A DNA stretch of 64,000 bases from Henriciella litoralis (GTDB lineage: Bacteria > Pseudomonadota > Alphaproteobacteria > Caulobacterales > Hyphomonadaceae): contig NZ_NCSS01000004.1 in assembly GCF_002088935.1 (NCBI RefSeq), forward strand, positions 310,001 through 374,000, given 5' to 3'. Made by a program: the position numbers and the translations under genes. The notes beneath the pieces are model-generated. The model was not told the origin of the DNA. It saw only the letters and a list, made by a program, of their open reading frames with translations, and made no database searches. Positions 8,109 through 16,212 of the stretch are shown here, one piece after another (position 1 is the first letter of the stretch; each line of letters starts with the position of its first letter).

Positions 8109-8154
8109 CAAAAAAACGCCGGTCTCGCACCTGGGAGGTCATGCGAGACCGGCG
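8109..8154 (-). terminator. terminator between TonB receptor and PepSY gene
   Basis: A 13-pair perfect stem (8117-8129 with 8142-8154) and, on the minus strand, a run of U encoded by the A tract at 8109-8116. It follows the TonB receptor stop by 6 bases and precedes the PepSY start, so the second gene is expressed by read-through, by attenuation, or from a promoter I cannot see. Confidence 0.85.
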
Positions 8155-8159
8155 AAGCC

Positions 8160-10220
8160 CTAAAAAGCAAGGCTATAGGAAATATGGAAAGTCTGCGGCA
8201 CGCCGCGGTTGCCGTAATAGAACCGCTCTGCCGTTGTGGTCCCGTCGACCAGTGCAGACCCTGGACGCGTTATGTAGTCTTCATCCAGAGCGTTCTCGAG
8301 CCGCATGGTGACCTTCTGACGCTGCTCTGCATCGATGAAGACATGCGCTGATAGATCCACAACCACATAGTCACCGTAATTCACCGTGCCGAAGCCTGTG
8401 ACGCTCGACACTTGCTCGCCCGTCCAGAGCGCATTTGCGCTGAGACCGAATTGTTCTGAGGCCGGCTGGTAGCTCAGACCGATCTTTGCGTAGTCGCGCG
8501 GAATACGCTGGATATCGCTGGTTATCCCGCCCGATTCCTGCTCGCTTTCAGACCGCGTATAGCTCGCCATCATGTTGAGCCCGTTGGAGAAAGCCGCGCT
8601 GCCGGAAAGCTCGACACCTTTCACCTTCACCTGGCCTTCGACATTCGAAAAGACAGTGAAGTTGAAGTCAGCCGGGTCATACCCACGAAAGGGTTTTGTG
8701 GGGTCGAGGCCTGCGTCAGTGAAGCTCAATGAGGAAATCAGATTGTCGATGTTTCGGGCAAAACCTGTGATCTGCCATGAGAACATCGCCGCCCCCTCAT
8801 GTCTGCCACCAAACGAGATGTTGGCGTTTTCGCTCTCTTCGGCCTCCAGTTCAGGATTGCCGAGGGAGCAACACGGATCGACCGCATAGAGCTGGTAAGC
8901 TGTCGGAAGCAGAAATGACGTCCCGACAATCCCCTCAACAAAAAGACTATCAGTCAGGTCATAGCGCCCGCTCAGATTCCACACGGTCGCGGTCGCGTCG
9001 CCCGTTTTATTGTAGCGAACCCCTGCGGCCAGGGCGCCACGCTTGAACATGTCTTCGGTTGTCCGGACCTGTCCGAAAACCGCATGAACTTTCTCTTCCT
9101 GCTCCTCAATTAGAAGGACATCGTCGCGACCTGAGTATTGCTGGAAGTCATAGCCGCCGACCAGTTCAACCCCCATCGACGTCTTGTATTTGCCGAGAAT
9201 ATTGATGCCCTTGTCTTCATATCCCCAATAGGTGCGATCATCGACGGTGACCGTCTGGCCCGGAGACCCGATGACATTATTGATCGTCGTGTATTCGGTG
9301 TCCCAGTCATGCCAGTAGGCTTTGACGCGAACAGCCAGATCCTTGCTCGGATCGTAGTTGAGACCAAAGCTGGCAATGTCTTCATCGCGGTCGTTTTGCG
9401 CGAATGCCGTCAACCGGGCGCCGGAATAGTCGAGCGCGGCGTCATTATGTTGATAGCGCGCGTCGATATTCAGCGTGTCCGACAGTTCGAGCCTGTATTT
9501 CCCGCCAAAGCTGGTGACCTCATAGCTCCGGTCGCGGTCCGTGACGCTCGGCTGCACCTTCGTATAGGTGTCGAAGCCGTCCGCCTCGTCATGGGACGCA
9601 TATAAGACATAGTTGCCCGGCCCGGCCGCGCCTCGGATGTAGCCGTCAGCATGCAGGCCGCCATTCGTGTCAGCACCGATTTCGACCAGGCCGTCAAACT
9701 CATCGGTGTACCCCCGCGTGACGACATTGATGACGCCAGCCGCAGCCTGCGTGCCATAGAAAAGTCCCTGGCCGCCTTTTACCACCTCAACCCGCTCGAC
9801 CATGCTGGACGGCAGCGTGTCCGTAATCGTTCCAGAGTAGAGCCGGTTATTGATGCGGACCCCATCAACGAGAAACAGAATATCCTGCGTCCGCGAGCCC
9901 TGTAGCGAAATATCGATGTAGCTGAACGGCCCGCCGCGCGGCGCGAGAAACAGGCCCGGCGTCTTCATTTGCAAGGCGGAAGAGACGTCCGTGAAACTCT
10001 CATTGCGCAATTCTTCTGAGGTGATGGTTTCGACATCCGAGCCATAGCGTTCCAGATCGCTCGTAAGCGTTTCCTCGAGCGTCACACCGATGACTTCGAT
10101 GGAGGACAGACGCCGCTCATCGTCATTTGTCGCTTCGCCCTGCGCCAGAGCCACCTGCGCTGTCATGCTCGCCAGCACCATTGCGCTGCAAGTGCACATA
10201 AGCTTCGTGTTCGGCTTCAT
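8160..10220 (-). CDS. TonB-dependent outer-membrane receptor
   Basis: A protein of about 686 residues. MKPNTKLMCTCSAMVLASMT begins a signal peptide ending near VALAQ. A TonB-box-like stretch (SSIEVIGVT) comes next, then the plug domain (ETITSEELRNESFTDVSSAL, DGVRINNRL, VVKGGQGLFYGTQAAAGVIN) and a beta-barrel ending in the typical aromatic-terminated strand (QTFHISYSLAF). The start at 10220 has GGGAGAG six bases upstream; the longer frame lacks a site. A cysteine pair (CC near the middle of the barrel) lies in a predicted loop. The neighbouring PepSY protein suggests a ferric siderophore or heme ligand, but no Fur box was recognised. Expression is probably controlled by the regulator just upstream. 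Confidence 0.93.
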   Translation of the reverse strand: MKPNTKLMCTCSAMVLASMTAQVALAQGEATNDDERRLSSIEVIGVTLEETLTSDLERYGSDVETITSEELRNESFTDVSSALQMKTPGLFLAPRGGPFSYIDISLQGSRTQDILFLVDGVRINNRLYSGTITDTLPSSMVERVEVVKGGQGLFYGTQAAAGVINVVTRGYTDEFDGLVEIGADTNGGLHADGYIRGAAGPGNYVLYASHDEADGFDTYTKVQPSVTDRDRSYEVTSFGGKYRLELSDTLNIDARYQHNDAALDYSGARLTAFAQNDRDEDIASFGLNYDPSKDLAVRVKAYWHDWDTEYTTINNVIGSPGQTVTVDDRTYWGYEDKGINILGKYKTSMGVELVGGYDFQQYSGRDDVLLIEEQEEKVHAVFGQVRTTEDMFKRGALAAGVRYNKTGDATATVWNLSGRYDLTDSLFVEGIVGTSFLLPTAYQLYAVDPCCSLGNPELEAEESENANISFGGRHEGAAMFSWQITGFARNIDNLISSLSFTDAGLDPTKPFRGYDPADFNFTVFSNVEGQVKVKGVELSGSAAFSNGLNMMASYTRSESEQESGGITSDIQRIPRDYAKIGLSYQPASEQFGLSANALWTGEQVSSVTGFGTVNYGDYVVVDLSAHVFIDAEQRQKVTMRLENALDEDYITRPGSALVDGTTTAERFYYGNRGVPQTFHISYSLAF

Positions 10221-10298
10221 TATCTCTCCCTCATTCCCGGCTTCATTGCGAAGCGCTGTTGTGAGGGAGGGATTTGCCGGATGCTGAAGCCGCGACAA

Positions 10299-10338
10299 CG
10301 TTAATTACGGTTACGCCTCTGCGTTACTGTAACGTTAC
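10299..10338. promoter_or_regulatory. cluster of GTTAC repeats upstream of the TonB receptor
   Basis: CGTTA (10299), GGTTAC (10309-10314), CGTTAC (10322-10327), GTAACG (10329-10334) and CGTTAC (10333-10338) lie within 40 bases. The central 13 bases, CGTTACTGTAACG (10322-10334), are a perfect palindrome. The cluster is about 80-120 bases before the receptor ATG and just after the stop of the regulator gene, a good place for its operator. Confidence 0.5.
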
Positions 10339-10342
10339 ATCT

Positions 10343-11611
10343 TCAGTCGGTGGGGCTGGAATTCTCAGACGTCCAACCACCCGCTTTGGACGAAATGCCT
10401 TCGCTCACCAGCCGGGTATCGAGATTTACGTGTTTCTGGCCGGTGATCTCAAACAGGGCTTCATAGCCCGGCTGCCCCGCCTTCGCACTGAGCTTGCGTC
10501 TCACCCAGTCTGGGTCGGTCAAGGATTCCGTGAGCCCCATCAGCCCGGTATCTCTCGTGCCTGCGAAAGCCCAGATCGTGTTTCCGCTTGGGCCTTCAAA
10601 CATCGAGAACAATGCATAGTCGCGATACATGGTCTCTCCGGGCGCCGCCAGAAACGCTTCGCTCACGAACTTTTCGTTCGTCCGCGTGTCGATGATTTCA
10701 TCGTAAGTATCGCCGATCTTATAGCTGGAGCGCGCAAAAATAGCGTCGTGCAACGGCCCCATGCCACTGGTCAGGCCGACATATATGATATCGCAGCACT
10801 TCACCGATTCAGGCATCAGGTCTGACGCCAGAACCGTCCAGGGGTTCTTTGCCGCCATGACAGGAGAAATATCCGCCATGGCAAAGGCGACCGATGTCGG
10901 AAGGTATTCGAGCGAGACGTCTGCGTATTGCGAAAACAGGTCAGGTTGCTCGCGCATTTCGCGCGTGAGATCGTCTTTGGAGTTGATCTCAAAATCACGG
11001 ATCAGCCGGGTCAGGAACAGCTTGTCGCGATATTCTCCAAACATGTAATAGTCGCCGACCACCAGCACCAATGGGCGCTGGCTATTCTTGAGCGGCGCCC
11101 AGATGGCAGACTGATACGGATCGGTCTCACCTTGGTCCCGGTCCATAGCGACCGAAACCCAGCCAGCCAGACACACCAGAAAGGCGATGACTGCCACGGC
11201 AATGACGCCGACAGGCAAAGTGACGGATCTGGCGGGAAGCGCCGCCTCAGCAGCGGAGGCCGAATCAAGCTCCAGCCGAGGCTGAACGACTAATTTGTAC
11301 TCACCCTTCGGAATGGTCAGGGCGCTTGGCGCAGCTTCGCCAAGATCCTTGTAATAGTCGCTCAGCTTCTTGCGCAGCCTGTGGACATAGACTCTGACGG
11401 TCGCATCATCAGCAGGATGAGAGGCGTTCTTCGCAAAGACATCGACGCCGATTTCCTGTTCCTTGGGCGCATCGCCTGCGAGCGTGCGCGCCAGCAGATA
11501 GTCGAACAGGTCACTCAATCGCCCACCCCGACCAAGCCCACCTTCCGCTTTGAGGCCGTCGGCCAGCGCCTTGAGCATTTCTGCGTCTTCTGGGTCAGGG
11601 GCAGACGACAT
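10343..11611 (-). CDS. membrane-anchored winged-helix transcriptional regulator
   Basis: A 422-residue one-component regulator. Residues about 1-125 form a winged-helix domain of the adenylate-cyclase/OmpR-like type (FDYLLARTLAG, then VDVFAKNASHP, ATVRVYVHRLRKKLSDYY and IPKGEYKL). A single membrane helix (VTLPVGVIAVAVIAFLVCLA, about 148-172) is followed by a periplasmic domain of about 250 residues with several cysteines. This resembles ToxR/CadC-style signalling, in which a periplasmic signal controls a cytoplasmic DNA-binding head. It is encoded just upstream of, and in the same direction as, the TonB receptor, which is the likely target. The ATG has AGGATA as ribosome binding site, inside an inverted repeat. 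The periplasmic domain was not recognised. Confidence 0.8.
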   Translation of the reverse strand: MSSAPDPEDAEMLKALADGLKAEGGLGRGGRLSDLFDYLLARTLAGDAPKEQEIGVDVFAKNASHPADDATVRVYVHRLRKKLSDYYKDLGEAAPSALTIPKGEYKLVVQPRLELDSASAAEAALPARSVTLPVGVIAVAVIAFLVCLAGWVSVAMDRDQGETDPYQSAIWAPLKNSQRPLVLVVGDYYMFGEYRDKLFLTRLIRDFEINSKDDLTREMREQPDLFSQYADVSLEYLPTSVAFAMADISPVMAAKNPWTVLASDLMPESVKCCDIIYVGLTSGMGPLHDAIFARSSYKIGDTYDEIIDTRTNEKFVSEAFLAAPGETMYRDYALFSMFEGPSGNTIWAFAGTRDTGLMGLTESLTDPDWVRRKLSAKAGQPGYEALFEITGQKHVNLDTRLVSEGISSKAGGWTSENSSPTD

Positions 11612-11614
11612 TGA

Positions 11615-11637
11615 ATATCCTGATATCTGTTGGATAT
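11615..11637. promoter_or_regulatory. inverted repeat at the start of the regulator gene
   Basis: ATATCC (11615-11620) and GGATAT (11632-11637) form a 6-base inverted repeat 4 bases upstream of the regulator ATG and overlapping its ribosome binding site. It may be an autoregulatory operator. Bases 11638-11800, between this site and the kinase stop, hold no gene I can support. Confidence 0.35.
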
Positions 11638-11800
11638 AGTGTCTTATCCTTAAGTCCGGTTGGCAAGCGGTTCACTGAGTGATTTCTGGCCTGCGCCCAA
11701 GCAATGCTTACCTTCGTCGCCGAAAGGGCAAGTTGGGCATTCCCGGCACAAGTGTGGGGATGGCGCCCGGCCTCCCGACTGTGGATATCCGTAATCTCGG

Positions 11801-14290
11801 CTACTCAACAATTCCCAGTTTCGAGCCCGCTTCCCGGCACTGGGCGACATAGGTCCCCGGCGCCGATGGTTGTTGCTCAAGCGCCTTGAGCGCCAGGCTC
11901 AGCAGGCTGGCCGCCTCAGCCTCATTTCCCATGCCGAGATCAGCCATGCCCATGCGACAGCGCGCAATTTCAACGGCGTAGTGGCCGTCGGGCAGTGTTG
12001 CGGACAATATATCGAATGCCTGCTGCGAGGCCGTCCGGGCTTCCCTGTACCGTTGCAAGTCAAGCAGGACCGCAGACCGCGTGAGCGCGGGAAAGCCTCT
12101 TCGGGGGTTCTGGGCAGGAAGCGTCTGCATCAGAATGGGCTCTGCCCGATCAAGCGAGGCCAGAGCCTGTTCGAGTTGACCTGTCGTAGATTGCTCTGCA
12201 GCCAGATTCTGCAGGGCTTCGCCCACGGCCCGGCTATCGGGGCCCTTGACGCTTTCCAGGATGGTTATGACAGCTTGAAGCTCAGCGATCGCCTCGTCTT
12301 CGCGCCCGGCGGCGGACAGGGCAAGCGCAAGGTTGTTCCTGTGCGAAAGCACTTCCTCGGAAAGGGCGCCGTAAGCGGCTGTGGCGATTTCTTCGGCTCG
12401 GCGATGGGTCGCAACAGCTTCCTCGGCCTGCCCGCTGCTGAAAAGTATCCGTCCCAGATCAGACAGCGGCAGGGTCAGCCTGGGGTGGGTTGGTCCGTAG
12501 ACGTCTTCCGCAATCGCGAGCGCTGCGCGGGCTTCCGCTTCGCCCTCCGCCAGCAGGCCGAGATTGCTGAGCACTCGCCCCAGTCCTGACCGCACTTCGA
12601 TTTCGGCATTTGCCGAACCGGTTGCCAATGTTCTCGGAAGGGCCGCCTCCAGCAGCTCGCGCTGGTGCTGCCAGTCAGACTCGTTCGCCCAGATGGCAGA
12701 CAGCATCGCGTCGAGGGCTGCCGCGTCGTCCAGCGGTGCCTCGATTGCGATTTCGAGGGCTTCGGAAATTTCCGCTTCCGAAACATCAGGCGCTCCCAAC
12801 AGCATGTCGAGATGGCCGAGATAGGCGAGCGCGGCAGCATATGTCGTCGATGCGGTGTCACCGGATTGCCGGAGGACATCCACGCTTTCCTGGGCCAGCG
12901 CACGGGCCTCATCAAGGTTTCCGTCCCGCTGGCGGATACGGGCGGCCCACCCCACCAGCTCTGCACGCAGGAACGGATCGTCAGGAAGCCGTTCGCGGAC
13001 ATCGGCCAGGGTGGGCTCGACCAGGGTAGCGGTGGATGTGTCCACAGAGGACACACCATCCTGCTCCAGCGGGTCGAGACGGCGAAAGAGGTTCAGGAGG
13101 ATATCGCGGCCCCGCTCAGCCCGATCGGCTGCCGCGACCGCCAGCGCCCGCTCGCGTCTGATCTCAAGGGTCTGCAGCGACGAGGTGACGGCCCATCCGA
13201 CCAGTCCGCAGACCATCAGGATACCAAGGAGCGTGATCGCCGTGTTGCGCCGTGCAAACCTCAGAGCGGCTCGCAGACGACCATCAGGAGAGGCCAGCGG
13301 CGCCTCGCCCTGCACGAGCTTTCGCAGGTCCGCTGCAAAACCGGAGGCGCTTTCATAGCGATCCTCTATCTGCTCTGCTGTCGCTTTCCGGATGACGGCG
13401 AGCACATCCCGAGGCAGAGGGTGGAAGCCCTCACAGATCTCATCCAGAAGACGGCCAAGCTGCCAGACGTCGCTGGCCGTGGTGACGGGCTCCAGCCGGC
13501 GTTGCTCTGGTGAGGCATAGTCCGGCGTCATTGCGTGACCGGGCTCATCGGGCACCTCGCCGGCCAAAAGAGACGAGACGCCGAAGTCGAGGAGCCGGGG
13601 TCGTCCTTCCGGAGAGACGATCACATTCTCCGGCTTAATATCCCTGTGAACGACCAGTCTTGCATGAGCTGACTGAACAGCGTCGGCAATTTCTGCGACC
13701 AATGTCAGTCGGGCATTGAGGCTGAGTGCATTCGCGTCGCAATAGGTCGTGATAGACGTTCCGGAAGCGAGGTCCATAACCAGCCAAGGAGCGCCGGTTG
13801 CGGTTTCCCCGCCGTCCAGGATCCGGACAATGCCCGGGTGATCGAGCGTCGACAGAATTCGCCGTTCGCGCAGGAAGTGGCGAACTGCGTCAACGCTATG
13901 CAGCCCCCCATGCATAACTTTCAAGGCGGCATGCTGCTCATATCGGCCATCGCTGCGACAGGCCTCGTAAACCACGGAAAGGCCGCCGGCCGCGATCCGG
14001 CGGATCACGCGCCACGGACCATACAGCGCGCCGATGCGAGGGTCGTCATTCGACTCGCCGAGATGATCTGCCAGCTCCTCGGAGAGACTGTCACGCAAGC
14101 TGAAGAGGTGGTCGAACCGGTGACGACTGTCGGCTTCGCGGCGCAGGAGCGTTCTGACCGCCATCAGCGTTTCGGGATCGTCCGCATACTCGCTTTCCAG
14201 CCAGGCAAAGCGTTCAGATTCCGGGCAGTCCAGGGCGCGTGCGAAGGCCGCGTCCAGTCGGCTCCATCGGGATCGTTCCTCCGCGTTCAC
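11801..14290 (-). CDS. membrane Ser/Thr protein kinase with periplasmic TPR domain
   Basis: An 829-residue Hanks-type kinase. A short N-terminal region (about 1-85) precedes the kinase domain. That domain has the glycine loop IAAGGLSVVYEA, the ATP lysine in AALKVM, the catalytic HRDIKPENVI, DFGVSS and the substrate-recognition stretch TPDYASPEQ. One membrane helix (TAITLLGILMVCGLVGWAV) follows, then about 450 residues of tetratricopeptide-like helical repeats, probably periplasmic. It starts with GTG at 14290 behind GAGG. It lies 189 bases downstream of an ECF sigma gene in the same direction; in Vibrio and Xanthomonas such kinases activate the partner sigma factor by phosphorylation. The TPR tail would then be the signal-sensing part (inference). 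Confidence 0.92.
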   Translation of the reverse strand: MNAEERSRWSRLDAAFARALDCPESERFAWLESEYADDPETLMAVRTLLRREADSRHRFDHLFSLRDSLSEELADHLGESNDDPRIGALYGPWRVIRRIAAGGLSVVYEACRSDGRYEQHAALKVMHGGLHSVDAVRHFLRERRILSTLDHPGIVRILDGGETATGAPWLVMDLASGTSITTYCDANALSLNARLTLVAEIADAVQSAHARLVVHRDIKPENVIVSPEGRPRLLDFGVSSLLAGEVPDEPGHAMTPDYASPEQRRLEPVTTASDVWQLGRLLDEICEGFHPLPRDVLAVIRKATAEQIEDRYESASGFAADLRKLVQGEAPLASPDGRLRAALRFARRNTAITLLGILMVCGLVGWAVTSSLQTLEIRRERALAVAAADRAERGRDILLNLFRRLDPLEQDGVSSVDTSTATLVEPTLADVRERLPDDPFLRAELVGWAARIRQRDGNLDEARALAQESVDVLRQSGDTASTTYAAALAYLGHLDMLLGAPDVSEAEISEALEIAIEAPLDDAAALDAMLSAIWANESDWQHQRELLEAALPRTLATGSANAEIEVRSGLGRVLSNLGLLAEGEAEARAALAIAEDVYGPTHPRLTLPLSDLGRILFSSGQAEEAVATHRRAEEIATAAYGALSEEVLSHRNNLALALSAAGREDEAIAELQAVITILESVKGPDSRAVGEALQNLAAEQSTTGQLEQALASLDRAEPILMQTLPAQNPRRGFPALTRSAVLLDLQRYREARTASQQAFDILSATLPDGHYAVEIARCRMGMADLGMGNEAEAASLLSLALKALEQQPSAPGTYVAQCREAGSKLGIVE

Positions 14291-14295
14291 GTCGA

Positions 14296-14427
14296 GACCT
14301 CAATCGTCTTTCTTGCCACTGGTGAAACCGGCAAGGCCCCCGCGACATGCCAGGCTCTCACGGGCATCATTCCTCACCAACACGTATTGCACCGGCGAAG
14401 GCCGCCAGACGCATATAAATTGAGGTC
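14296..14427 (-). promoter_or_regulatory. long-range inverted repeat that can cover the kinase ribosome binding site
   Basis: GACCTCAAT at 14296-14304 and ATTGAGGTC at 14419-14427 are perfect 9-base complements, 114 bases apart, in the gap between the sigma gene and the kinase gene. On the transcript the kinase-proximal copy contains its GAGG ribosome binding site. Pairing with the distal copy would hide that site. No other gene is visible in this gap. Confidence 0.45.
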
Positions 14428-14479
14428 ACTTTGCCAGTGCTCGCCCTGGTCGTCACGCTCCGGGCGATCCGTTGTCCAG

Positions 14480-15022
14480 TCAGCGACCGGCATCAAGATA
14501 TTCTGCCAGATAGGTGCGGGCGCGAACCCAGTCGCGCTCAATCGTTCTGACGGACCGCCCGAGTATGCGGGCCGTCTCATTGACGGTGAGGCCTGCAAAA
14601 AAACGGCATTCGACGATCCGCTCAAGATCCGGATCAAGCCTGGCGAGGTCCTGCAAAGCGGCGTCCAGATTCACAATCTCACTTTCAGCCGTCGGCGCCG
14701 CAGCGGTATACTCATCCAGATCGATGTGCACCGCACCGCCGCCTCGCTTTTCAGCCAGCTTTCGGCGCGAATGATCGACAAGGACCTGGCGCATGGCCCG
14801 CGAGGCGGTCGCCAGATAATGGTCCTCATCATTGAACCTTCGATCTTTGTCGTGAGACAGTTTCAACCAGGCCTCATGGACGATCAGCGTCGTGTTGAGC
14901 GTCGCGCTTTTTCTCCGGCCTGCGAGTTGCCGGGACGCGATACGCCGCAACAGATCATAGGTCTCGGCCAGCAACTCATCTGACAGGTCGAGGCTTCGCT
15001 CTCGTCCTTCCTCCGGTTGCAT
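14480..15022 (-). CDS. ECF sigma factor, Sig-70_X6 type
   Basis: A protein of about 180 residues. Region 2 carries TLNTTLIVHEAWLKL (near 41-55) and region 4 carries GLTVNETARILGRSVRTIER, the DNA-binding helix-turn-helix. The TT-x-(L/I)VHE motif marks the sigma family that accompanies Ser/Thr kinases; in Vibrio parahaemolyticus EcfP, a threonine in this segment must be phosphorylated by PknT before the sigma binds polymerase. Thr44 or Thr45 here is the equivalent candidate (inference). The ATG at 15022 has AAAGG four bases upstream; a TTG at 15043 is an alternative. The kinase follows downstream. Confidence 0.9.
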   Translation of the reverse strand: MQPEEGRERSLDLSDELLAETYDLLRRIASRQLAGRRKSATLNTTLIVHEAWLKLSHDKDRRFNDEDHYLATASRAMRQVLVDHSRRKLAEKRGGGAVHIDLDEYTAAAPTAESEIVNLDAALQDLARLDPDLERIVECRFFAGLTVNETARILGRSVRTIERDWVRARTYLAEYLDAGR

Positions 15023-15061
15023 GTTGCCTTTGATGTCCGGCAAAAGATCGTCCCCTTGGCG

Positions 15062-15077
15062 GAACCGGAAACGGTTC
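15062..15077. promoter_or_regulatory. short palindrome upstream of the ECF sigma gene
   Basis: GAACCG (15062-15067), GAAA, CGGTTC (15072-15077). It lies about 40-55 bases before the sigma ATG. It could be an operator or a small hairpin; GGAAC-like halves also resemble ECF -35 elements. Evidence is positional only. Confidence 0.3.
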
Positions 15078-15134
15078 GATACAGGGGTCAGGTAAAGCCG
15101 TAATCTGCAGCAAAGGCAACAGAGCTGACGGGAC

Positions 15135-15611
15135 CTATTCTGGCTCGGCTTCCATGATCAGGGAAAGCGTGAAGATGGCAGAGGTGTCGGAGTCGAACCC
15201 ATCGACGATCTGGACGCTTCCATCGTCGAGCCCCGGAGCGGCAAACATGATGACCGTCGCATACCCCTCCTCGATGCTCAGGATTTCAAAACCCTTCTTC
15301 TCAAGCATGGCCTGAAAGAAGCTGGCCATATCTGCTTTGGACATCCCGGCCTGACCTTCGATCAGATACGACCGGCTTGCATAGTCCGGCGGCATTCCGC
15401 CGGTCGCGCTTCGAAGCGTTGTTCCTTGCGGAAAATTGATGGTCTCCGGAAAGCCCTCAGGCAGGTAGACCGTATCTGCACCGGAGTCTGAAGCCTGGTC
15501 GGCGTCGACCGGTGGTTCCTGGGCCACGCCCATTGCGGGCGCGCAGCCTGTTATGGCTACGAACGTGGCGACGATTACGGAGAGGGTCCTGAAGACGGGG
15601 CGACTGGTCAT
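15135..15611 (-). CDS. putative lipoprotein of unknown function
   Basis: About 158 residues, starting at the ATG that opens a lipoprotein signal (MTSRPVFRTLSVIVATFVAI then TGCAP). I did not recognise the family. The mature part has an alpha/beta pattern: a helix (SKADMASFFQAMLEKKGFEI) followed by strands with alternating hydrophobic residues. The neighbouring lipoprotein upstream shows the same helix-strand layout (VFEALKADYAANGYSFY), so the two may be distant paralogues. It is transcribed toward, and lies 112 bases before, the ECF sigma gene, and may belong to the same operon. Confidence 0.7.
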   Translation of the reverse strand: MTSRPVFRTLSVIVATFVAITGCAPAMGVAQEPPVDADQASDSGADTVYLPEGFPETINFPQGTTLRSATGGMPPDYASRSYLIEGQAGMSKADMASFFQAMLEKKGFEILSIEEGYATVIMFAAPGLDDGSVQIVDGFDSDTSAIFTLSLIMEAEPE

Positions 15612-15651
15612 GCGTTCGAACTTTCGGTGAGGGTTTGGGGCAGAAAACGCG

Positions 15652-16101
15652 TCATTCTTCCATGTCGGGCGGGTAGATATTGATCGACACCGACAAATAA
15701 CCATCCTTCGGGTTAAGCTGGATCTCGCCTTTGCGATGCTGTTTGCCGCCAAAGATGCCGCTCCGGATCTTTCCGTTCGAATTGTCGTAGAACGAGTAGC
15801 CATTTGCCGCATAGTCCGCCTTCAGGGCCTCGAACACCGTATCGACATTCCCGGGGAGCGGCGCCTTTCCATGAAAGCCGGTAATCTTTTCGGAGGGTGT
15901 GCACGACTCGATCGTCAGCTTGTCCGGAACCGGAATTTCGGTGGGAAAGGGAATAGCGCAACTATTGGTGGCCGGGCCATTGGAAGCGGCTTGCGGGTCG
16001 GGCGACTCCGCGTTCGTCTGTCCGCACGCCGCCATCATCGCAACCGATGCGCAAGCCGCAAGGACGCGCAGGCGACCTGTTGAAAGTGAGTCTGGTTGCA
16101 T
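15652..16101 (-). CDS. putative lipoprotein of unknown function
   Basis: About 149 residues. The ATG at 16101 has AGAGGAG upstream and opens a lipoprotein signal ending MMAACGQ. The mature part contains two cysteines and ends in a beta-rich segment (GEIQLNPKDGYLSVSINIYP). No family was recognised. It is 40 bases upstream of the similar small lipoprotein and in the same direction, suggesting a duplicated pair within one operon. Confidence 0.72.
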   Translation of the reverse strand: MQPDSLSTGRLRVLAACASVAMMAACGQTNAESPDPQAASNGPATNSCAIPFPTEIPVPDKLTIESCTPSEKITGFHGKAPLPGNVDTVFEALKADYAANGYSFYDNSNGKIRSGIFGGKQHRKGEIQLNPKDGYLSVSINIYPPDMEE

Positions 16102-16212
16102 AGGGTACTCCTCTCTGGATCTTGCTTCAAACTGGAACACGCAAAGCTGGGCCGCACTCCGCCAAAAATCCCGGGATGGCGCCCTGGGAAGACGAGACAT
16201 CTGTCGTTTCGG

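Noticed and set aside
8155..10342. Fur box at the TonB receptor
   Set aside because: No sequence near the GATAATGATAATCATTATC consensus upstream of the receptor; only the GTTAC cluster is present.
13838..14983. 381-codon open frame on the plus strand
   Set aside because: Spans the antisense of both the kinase and the sigma gene; both have firm motifs on the minus strand.
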